Positions 58,350 through 64,000 of a stretch of DNA of 64,000 bases are shown here, in pieces. Location: contig DASVUC010000124.1 in the NCBI GenBank assembly GCA_036387255.1, positions 50,883 to 114,882 on the forward strand, read 5' to 3'. Origin of the DNA: DASVUC01 sp036387255. GTDB taxonomy: Bacteria; Planctomycetota; Phycisphaerae; Tepidisphaerales; Tepidisphaeraceae. Under the pieces are notes generated by a model. That model did no database searches. It had not been told where the DNA came from and was given only the letters and a program-made list of their open reading frames with translations. Each line of letters begins with the position of its first letter. The stretch's first letter is position 1. Both the position numbers and the translations under genes were made by a program.

Positions 58350-59630
58350 TTATTCCTTCCCCGCCGACGCCACCGCCTGCTGCCCGTACAGGAACAAGAG
58401 CGGCTGGGCCACGCTGTTCTGCCACGCCGACTCGTTGTGCCGCCCGCCCTCGATCTCCCGATAATCAAAATCTTTTCCAGCGCTCAGTCCCGCCTTCTCC
58501 AGCGCCGCGACCATCGGCTGTGCATCCCCAACCGGATTCGTCGTGGGATAGTTATCCCCCGGCTCCGTCCCCATCTCCACGTACAGCTTCGTTCCCTTCA
58601 GCCACTTCCCATCCCCCAGCCAGTCCGCCAGCACCGGCTTGCCGTTGAGTTGCAGCCACGGTGACATCAGCACCATCTTCCCAAACACCTGCGGGTTCTG
58701 CTTCGCGATGTACATCGTAATCAGCCCGCCCATGGACGACCCGCCAATCCCCGTGTGGTCCCGATCCGCGAGCGTCCGATAGTGCGAATCGATGAACGGC
58801 TTCACCTCATTCACCACCATTTTCGCATACTGATCGCCTTGAGCCGCCGTCTTCCCCTTCAGCGATGGCGGCGTAAACTCCGCCGTCCGCGTCTCGGCGT
58901 TGTAAATCCCCACGATGATCAGCGGCTGAATCCTCTTCTCCGTGATGAGCTGCTGCGCCGTCTCATCCAGCTTCCACTCGATCCCCTGGTAGCTTGTTGA
59001 TTCATCGAACAGGTTCTGCCCGTCCTGCAGGTACAGCACCGGGTACTTATCTTTGGACTGGTCATAATCCGGCGGCACATACACCACCAGCGTCCGATCG
59101 TTTCCCAGCACATCCGAATGGAACTTCTTATGCGTCCGCACCACGTTCGGCAGCGCCGTCATGCGCCCCGGCACCGCCTTGCCGTTGTCGATCCAGTTCG
59201 ACACGCTCGCATCGATCACCCTGTTCGCCGACGCGGTAAACGTGCGATTCGCAATCTCCTTCCCATTGGCGTCCGTCTCCACCGTGCTCCACGTCCCGCG
59301 CGTAACCTTGAACGCATAATCAATTCCGTTCAAAAGTTGATCGATTGTCGCATGATGCTTGCCGTCTGGGCCGGGCTTGAGCGCCACGCCCGCGGCATCC
59401 CAGTTCCCCAGCGCCGGCACCGATCCTGAGATGTAAAGCACCTGGTCCTTCGGCGTGTTCGGCGGGGGAGTCACCGCGATCTCCACCTTTACCGGTTTTC
59501 GGCTCGCCGCCTCCGCTTCGTACTGCGCCAGCTCCGCACGAATCTGACGTGTCCGCGCCTGGTTCCACCCCACGATTCCCAACAGCCCGACGACAAAAGC
59601 AGCAATCAGCACAAAAATGGTGTTTCGCAT
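58350..59630 (-). CDS. Exported esterase with N-terminal starch-binding-like (CBM20) domain
   Basis: The 426-residue protein starts at the ATG at 59630 with a signal anchor (about 3-24). A CBM20-type beta domain (about 45-140: SGSVPALGNWDAAGVALKP) is followed by an EstD/enterochelin-esterase-like alpha/beta hydrolase (about 165-420). Ser299 in GGSSMGG is the nucleophile and GGRHNESAW near the end carries the histidine. It probably cleaves an ester on a polysaccharide or siderophore outside the cytoplasm. Confidence 0.86.
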   Translation of the reverse strand: MRNTIFVLIAAFVVGLLGIVGWNQARTRQIRAELAQYEAEAASRKPVKVEIAVTPPPNTPKDQVLYISGSVPALGNWDAAGVALKPGPDGKHHATIDQLLNGIDYAFKVTRGTWSTVETDANGKEIANRTFTASANRVIDASVSNWIDNGKAVPGRMTALPNVVRTHKKFHSDVLGNDRTLVVYVPPDYDQSKDKYPVLYLQDGQNLFDESTSYQGIEWKLDETAQQLITEKRIQPLIIVGIYNAETRTAEFTPPSLKGKTAAQGDQYAKMVVNEVKPFIDSHYRTLADRDHTGIGGSSMGGLITMYIAKQNPQVFGKMVLMSPWLQLNGKPVLADWLGDGKWLKGTKLYVEMGTEPGDNYPTTNPVGDAQPMVAALEKAGLSAGKDFDYREIEGGRHNESAWQNSVAQPLLFLYGQQAVASAGKE

Positions 59631-59731
59631 AACGCGCCTCGGATGCAGAATTGAAGTGCTGGAATCATAACTCAACTCTCACCCCATTGCACAGGAAGTT
59701 GGTAAAGTGCACCCAACGCCGGAGGTTCTAC

Positions 59732-60139
59732 ATGCGATTGACCCTCATATGTATGCTGATCACGTCCCTCTGCTTCACCTTCCCCACCCGCACATGGGCC
59801 AAAGACATCTTCGAAAAAACCAAGTGGACCGTCGAAGTCGAACCCGATGACGACGCACAAAAAGCCGGTGGTAAGAAATTCGAAGACACCATCAGCTTCA
59901 AAGGCAACAAGCTCGAATCCAAAGAGCTGAAAAAGAAAGGCTTTGAACCCGCCGCCTACGAAGGAGACGTTCGCGGCGGCGCCATCGGCACCTTCAAGTC
60001 CACGCTCACCAGCGACAAAGAAGGCAAAATCGAATGGTCTGGAACCATCACGGGCCGAGACATGATCGGTGACCTTACCTGGACCAAAAAAGACGGAACC
60101 GTATTGAAGTACTCCTTCAAAGGAACCAAAGAAGATTAG
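59732..60139 (+). CDS. Small secreted hypothetical protein, 135 aa
   Basis: A strong GGAGG site six bases upstream fixes the ATG at 59732. A signal peptide (about 1-22) is followed by a single beta-rich domain with repeated short strands (KWTVEVEPDD, FEDTISFKGNKLESKEL, IEWSGTITGRDMIGDLTW). The style resembles a lipocalin or YceI-like barrel fragment, but I do not assign a family. It is Lys-rich and likely periplasmic. Confidence 0.7.
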   Translation: MRLTLICMLITSLCFTFPTRTWAKDIFEKTKWTVEVEPDDDAQKAGGKKFEDTISFKGNKLESKELKKKGFEPAAYEGDVRGGAIGTFKSTLTSDKEGKIEWSGTITGRDMIGDLTWTKKDGTVLKYSFKGTKED

Positions 60140-60225
60140 CCCGCCCCATCATCCAACCGTTTAGCGGCCCCCGCTTGCCGGGCGCGGAACCGCGCCCATC
60201 GCCCGAACATCTCCCCAGAACGAAT

Positions 60226-61296
60226 ATGCCCGATGACCAAACCACCCCTTGGCGTACCGCAGGCATCTGGGTCATCGCAATCACCGTCGCCGCCTGCGCC
60301 CTCTACTTCGGACGCGAGTTCTTCGTCCCCATCGTCTTCGCGGTCATGCTCTCCATCCTCCTGCGCCCGGTGGTCCGAACGCTCGAGCGATTCCACATCC
60401 CCACGCCCCTGGGCGCAGCCGTTGTCGTGCTCACGCTCATCGGCCTCTTCGTCCTCGCCGGCTGGCTCCTCGTCGCTCCGATCCAGAACTGGATGGCCAC
60501 CGCACCCCAGCGCTTCGAGCAGGCGCAGGAAAAACTCAACCGCCTCCGCCAGCCCGTCCAGAAAGTCCAGGACGTCGCCAAGAAGCTCGGCCAGGTGACC
60601 GACGGCGCCAGCACGCAACCCGCCGGCGAAGCCACCCCCGCCCCCGCGCCCGCCCAGCAATCCTCCCTCACCAACCGCCTCGCCGGCGCAACCACCAGCA
60701 TCCTCGGCGAAATCATCGAGGTCCTCGTCCTCACTTACCTCCTTCTCGCCTCCGGCCGACTCTTCGTCCAGAAACTCGTGAAGGTCACCCCCGGCTTCCG
60801 CGACAAGCAAGTTGCCCTGAACGTCATCCGCGAAACCCAAGACGTAGTCGCCCGCTACATCGCCGTCACCGCAATTATCAATGTCGTCCAAGGCACCATC
60901 ATCGGCTTGGTTCTGTGGTGGATTGGCATGCCCAGCCCCCTCGTCTGGACCGCCGCCACCATCGTGCTGGAGTTCATCCCCTACCTGGGCGCCACCGTGA
61001 TGGTCGCCCTCCTCTCCATTACCGCCTTCGCCACCTTCGACCACACCGGCCGAATCCTCGCCGCCCCCGGCGCCTACCTGTTGATCACCACCTTGCAAAA
61101 CAACGTCGTCAGCCCCTACGCCTACGGCAACCGCCTCAAGCTCAACCCCGTCGCCGTCCTCGTCGGCGTCCTCCTCTGGTGGTTCCTCTGGGGCACCGGC
61201 GGCGCCTTCCTGGCCGTACCCATCGTCGCCACCGTCAAGGTCCTCGCCGACCGAGTCGAGCGCCTCAAACCCCTCGGCGAATTTCTCGGGGAATAG
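60226..61296 (+). CDS. AI-2E/PerM-family transporter
   Basis: The 356-residue membrane protein follows the AI-2E family plan. N-terminal helices (about 10-28, 30-45 and 65-85) lead to a charged amphipathic and soluble segment (about 90-160, with an Ala/Pro-rich insert near 128-148), then further helices. The conserved IPYLGATVMV (about 250) and the final GAFLAVPIVATVKVL are family signatures. Members export or exchange small molecules or ions; the substrate here is unknown. The ATG at 60226 gives a normal N-terminus. Confidence 0.88.
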   Translation: MPDDQTTPWRTAGIWVIAITVAACALYFGREFFVPIVFAVMLSILLRPVVRTLERFHIPTPLGAAVVVLTLIGLFVLAGWLLVAPIQNWMATAPQRFEQAQEKLNRLRQPVQKVQDVAKKLGQVTDGASTQPAGEATPAPAPAQQSSLTNRLAGATTSILGEIIEVLVLTYLLLASGRLFVQKLVKVTPGFRDKQVALNVIRETQDVVARYIAVTAIINVVQGTIIGLVLWWIGMPSPLVWTAATIVLEFIPYLGATVMVALLSITAFATFDHTGRILAAPGAYLLITTLQNNVVSPYAYGNRLKLNPVAVLVGVLLWWFLWGTGGAFLAVPIVATVKVLADRVERLKPLGEFLGE

Positions 61297-61305
61297 CTTC
61301 TTCTG

Positions 61306-61330
61306 CGTGGCATGGGCGTCTCGCCCATGC
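61306..61330. repeat. Single arm of the CATGGGCGTCTCGCCCATG repeat
   Basis: An intact CGTGGCATGGGCG-TCT-CGCCCATGC arm lies between the convergent ends of the AI-2E and MoxR genes. The partner arm found in other copies is missing. Confidence 0.7.
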
Positions 61331-61335
61331 GCCTC

Positions 61336-62778
61336 CTATTTCTTAAAAAACGTCCTCCCCTTCGAGTTGTACTTGCTCAACCGATCATTCACGTACAACC
61401 CTTCCAGCAAGAACTCCCCGACCGCCGCCAGCATCGCCGGATCCTTATCGCTGAGTTCCATCTCCCGCGCCAGTTGCGCCGCAAGCTCCGGCAGCTTCTT
61501 CACCAGCTTCATGTTCGCCGCGAATTCTTCCGCCTTCAGATCATCCCCCGCCGGGAACGTCAAATTCCCCTTGAACTGATCGATGATGGGCTCATAGGCA
61601 TCGATGTCTGCATACCGCGCAAACACCAGCTTCACCGCCTCGCCCACGAGCGACTTGATCAGCTTGTCCTCCGCCCCTTCTTCTTCCGCCAGCGTCATCT
61701 CAATCTTCCCCCGACTCGAGGCGATCAGATAATTCAGATCACAAATCCGCGGCACCACCCGGCTCTCCCCCGTCAAAATCCCACGTCGCTCCGCATTGGA
61801 AACCACCGTCTCCAGATTCGCGATCGACGTCCGCACCGAAACACCGGAAGCCTGCGACACGTGCGGCGAAGACCGCGCGAGCCGCACCATCTCCTCAACA
61901 ATCTCCTGCATGAACCGCGGCGTCTCCACCGTCACCCCGGACCCGCTCGTCACATCATTCCGGTCCAGCCACGCATTCTGCTGCGCTATCTCGATCCCCT
62001 CCGAAACACTCTCCGGATAATGCGTCCGAATCACAGACCCGATCCGGTCTTTCAGCGGCGTCACGATCCGTCCGCGGTTTGTGTAATCCTCCGGATTCGC
62101 GCTGAACACCAGACACACATCCAGATCCAGCTTGATCGGATACCCGCGAATCTGCACATCCCGCTCTTCCAGCACGTTGAACAACCCCACCTGGATCCGC
62201 GGCGCCAAATCCGGCAATTCATTGATCGCAAAGATTCCCCGATTGGATCGCGGAATCAGCCCGTAATGCATCGTCGATTCATCGGACAGATACCGCCCCT
62301 CCGCATGCTTCACCAGGTCCACTTCCCCGATCAGGTCCGCGATCGTCACGTCCGGCGTCGCCAGCTTTTCGTGATACCGCGACGACCGGTGCACCCACTC
62401 AATCTTCGCATCGTCCCCCTGTTCCGCCACGATCCGCCGCCCCGTCTTCGTCGACGGAGCAACCGGATCATCATTGACTTCCACCCCCGACAGCACCGGA
62501 ATCCACTCGTCCAGCAGCTCCGGCAACATCCGCAAGATCCGCGTCTTCGCCTGCCCGCGCAGCCCCAGAAACAGCATGTCATGCTTCGACAAAATTCCGT
62601 TAATGATCTGCGGGATCACGCTGTCGCGATACCCCACGATCCCGGGAAACATCTCTTCGCCGCTTCTCATCTTCCGGATCACGTTCTTCCGGATCTCATC
62701 CTTCACCGACATCGGCTTGTAGCCCGTCTCCTTCAGCTGTCCGAGCGTGGCAGGGCGGGGGTGCGAAAGGTTAGCCAT
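61336..62778 (-). CDS. MoxR/magnesium-chelatase-type AAA+ ATPase
   Basis: The 480-residue protein has Walker A GLRGQAKT (72-79), a Walker B-like GIFAINELPDL (about 175), and the sensor segment VFSANPEDYTNRGRI (about 225) typical of the Mg-chelatase ChlI / MoxR group. It then has a helical C-terminal lid and a tail of about 150 residues. Such ATPases remodel partner proteins, often with a von Willebrand factor A protein. None is visible here, so the partner gene may lie elsewhere. Confidence 0.87.
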   Translation of the reverse strand: MANLSHPRPATLGQLKETGYKPMSVKDEIRKNVIRKMRSGEEMFPGIVGYRDSVIPQIINGILSKHDMLFLGLRGQAKTRILRMLPELLDEWIPVLSGVEVNDDPVAPSTKTGRRIVAEQGDDAKIEWVHRSSRYHEKLATPDVTIADLIGEVDLVKHAEGRYLSDESTMHYGLIPRSNRGIFAINELPDLAPRIQVGLFNVLEERDVQIRGYPIKLDLDVCLVFSANPEDYTNRGRIVTPLKDRIGSVIRTHYPESVSEGIEIAQQNAWLDRNDVTSGSGVTVETPRFMQEIVEEMVRLARSSPHVSQASGVSVRTSIANLETVVSNAERRGILTGESRVVPRICDLNYLIASSRGKIEMTLAEEEGAEDKLIKSLVGEAVKLVFARYADIDAYEPIIDQFKGNLTFPAGDDLKAEEFAANMKLVKKLPELAAQLAREMELSDKDPAMLAAVGEFLLEGLYVNDRLSKYNSKGRTFFKK

Positions 62779-62929
62779 TCAACGTCTCCAAGTGCTTGAG
62801 AACCGCGAAATGATAGGACGCCCCTCCCCAAGAAAGGCAAAAACTGTAGACAAATTGAAGTTTCCACCCCCGCCACTTGGCTTGCCGCCCGACTTCGATA
62901 AGCTAAATGCACAAATCGAAAGGGGCTCA

Positions 62930-64000
62930 ATGCAATCGATCTCCGCGCTCATCGCGCTATTGGTCTGTTCGTTGTTCGCGCTCGCACAGGTGAACACGCC
63001 GCCGCGCAACTGGCACACCGCTACACTGCCCGATCTCAAAGCCGCCGCCGAATCCGGCGCGCCCGACGCTCAGTTCGAATACGGCTCGCGCTTTGAAACC
63101 GGCCGTGGCGTCACAAAAGACCAGGAAGAAGCCAACAGTTGGTACCGCAAAGCCAGCCAGCAGGGCAACGTCAGCGCCCAGTTCGCCCTCGCCTCGCGAC
63201 TCATCGAGGGCACCGCCGCCGAGCAGAAAGAGGCCTGCAACCTGTTCGAAAAGGCCGCCCAAACCGGCAATGCGCAAGCCGCACGCGAAGCGGGTCTCTG
63301 CTACAAGCTCGGCCAAGGCAGCATCCAGGATGCCGCAAAGGCGTTCACCTACTTCACCCAGGCCGCCACCGGCGGTGACACCGAAGGCGCTTACCAGCTC
63401 GGCATGTGCTACCGCAAAGGTGAAGGCGTCGCAGCAAATCCTGCGCAGGCCACTCGCTACTTGAATCAAGCCGCCAACGCCGGTCATGCCGACGCCCTCA
63501 CTCAGCTCGCCGAAATGACCAGGAGCGGCGAAGGCGCCGCCAAGAACCCGCGCGAAGCTCTCAACCTCTACCTCCGCGCCGCCAACAAAGGCTCCGTCAC
63601 CGCCCAGTGGGAGCTCGCCCGAATGTACCGCGACGGCGACGGCGTTCCCCCCGATCCCGCCAAAGCCCTCCTCTGGACGAAGAAGCTCGCCAGCGCCAAG
63701 CAACCCGAAGCCCAAGCCACCCTCGCCCAACTCAACATCGATCTCTTCAAGCAGAGCGCCCGCCCCCTCACGATCCGCGGCGGCGAAATAACCGACTCCC
63801 AGATCGGCGCGCTCGTGAAGCTCGACGGCGAAGTCCGCTCAACCGCCGAAGGAAAGTGGAAGATCTCCATCAAAGTCCTCGGTGGCCAAAACCACGTCGT
63901 GCAGGTCATTCCCCCCGCCTACGTCCCCGGCGCAAAGAAAACCGATCAGCCCGCGCGAAGGCCCGATTCCTCGCGTCAGAACACGCGCGACGACAACACC
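62930..64000 (+). CDS. Sel1-repeat (TPR-like) secreted protein, 3' end beyond the window
   Basis: The frame starts at the ATG at 62930, behind a purine-rich AAAGGGG site, and is still open at base 64000 (357 codons). A signal peptide (about 1-19) precedes six or so Sel1-like repeats of about 36 residues (patterns such as A.YQLGMCYRKGEGVAANPAQA and A.WELARMYRDGDGVPPDPAKA) up to about residue 265. A beta-rich segment and an Arg/Asp/Asn-rich stretch follow at the edge. Sel1 repeats mediate protein-protein contacts in the envelope. Confidence 0.85.
   Translation, partial: MQSISALIALLVCSLFALAQVNTPPRNWHTATLPDLKAAAESGAPDAQFEYGSRFETGRGVTKDQEEANSWYRKASQQGNVSAQFALASRLIEGTAAEQKEACNLFEKAAQTGNAQAAREAGLCYKLGQGSIQDAAKAFTYFTQAATGGDTEGAYQLGMCYRKGEGVAANPAQATRYLNQAANAGHADALTQLAEMTRSGEGAAKNPREALNLYLRAANKGSVTAQWELARMYRDGDGVPPDPAKALLWTKKLASAKQPEAQATLAQLNIDLFKQSARPLTIRGGEITDSQIGALVKLDGEVRSTAEGKWKISIKVLGGQNHVVQVIPPAYVPGAKKTDQPARRPDSSRQNTRDDNT

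Noticed and set aside
60136..61098. Minus-strand open frame opposite the AI-2E transporter gene
   Set aside because: It is Gly/Asp/Glu-rich low-complexity sequence mirroring the transporter codons, with no start signal.
61312..62799. Long plus-strand open frame (about 495 codons) opposite the MoxR-type ATPase
   Set aside because: Its translation is an Arg/His/Pro-rich antisense shadow with no domain, while the minus strand encodes a complete AAA+ ATPase.
1..64000. tRNA, rRNA, CRISPR array, insertion sequence or prophage
   Set aside because: No cloverleaf-like intergenic segment, spaced direct-repeat array, transposase, integrase or phage structural gene could be seen on reading the gaps and gene list.

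Overview
The window looks like a chromosomal segment from a high-GC Gram-negative planctomycete, most likely of the Phycisphaerae type. This is inferred from protein style and content, not from a marker gene. The pointers are an LptD outer-membrane protein, many secreted or lipoprotein products with Thr/Ala/Pro/Gln-rich linkers, DUF1080 and PA14 proteins paired with a penta-heme cytochrome, FG-GAP/VCBS repeat proteins, and dispersed palindromic repeats. I found no rRNA, tRNA, CRISPR array, transposase or phage gene.

Layout. 0-9 kb: the end of an unknown gene, a PEBP-like lipoprotein, a DUF1569 protein, a ROK kinase, carbamate kinase plus a YgeY-type M20 hydrolase, a DUF502 protein, trpB and a membrane protein. 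9-23 kb: priA (carrying two in-frame palindromic inserts), a lipoprotein, an FG-GAP protein with an in-frame TGA, lptD, sppA, a HAD hydrolase, pgi and a cytochrome-like protein. 23-34 kb: a GH43 glycosidase, the extracytoplasmic methionine-sulfoxide repair pair msrP-msrA, a sensor-type PP2C phosphatase, a nucleoside hydrolase divergent from a ribose-type ABC importer, and nth. 34-40 kb: three tandem secreted proteins (two DUF1080 proteins and a penta-heme cytochrome). 40-44 kb: thrS behind a threonine-rich leader peptide and attenuator, then a phosphoglucomutase.

44-55.5 kb is a corrinoid one-carbon cluster. On the minus strand, metF-metV is followed by a pterin-binding (DHPS-fold) protein and an amidohydrolase. 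Divergently on the plus strand lie a UroD-family methyltransferase, a corrinoid protein fused to a 'virulence factor' domain, a PIN toxin-antitoxin pair, a RamA-like ferredoxin/ASKHA reactivase, a MetH-activation-like protein, a DUF433 protein and a homocysteine S-methyltransferase. Together these supply every module of cobalamin-dependent methionine synthase as separate genes plus two possible reactivation systems. 55.5-64 kb: a degenerate HtrA-like double-PDZ protein, a methyltransferase, an esterase with a starch-binding-like domain, a small secreted protein, an AI-2E-family permease, a MoxR/Mg-chelatase-type ATPase and a Sel1-repeat protein running off the end.

The strongest regulatory find is the thrS attenuator at 40323-40476. 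A sigma70-like promoter, a near-leaderless 18-residue peptide with nine consecutive Thr codons, a 7-nt antiterminator complement and an intrinsic terminator all fit classical ribosome-stalling control. Several start codons lie six or seven bases after a -10 box (priA, trpB, the DUF433 gene, pgm), which suggests frequent leaderless mRNAs. G/C usage on the plus strand appears to change sign near 44.4-45 kb regardless of gene direction.
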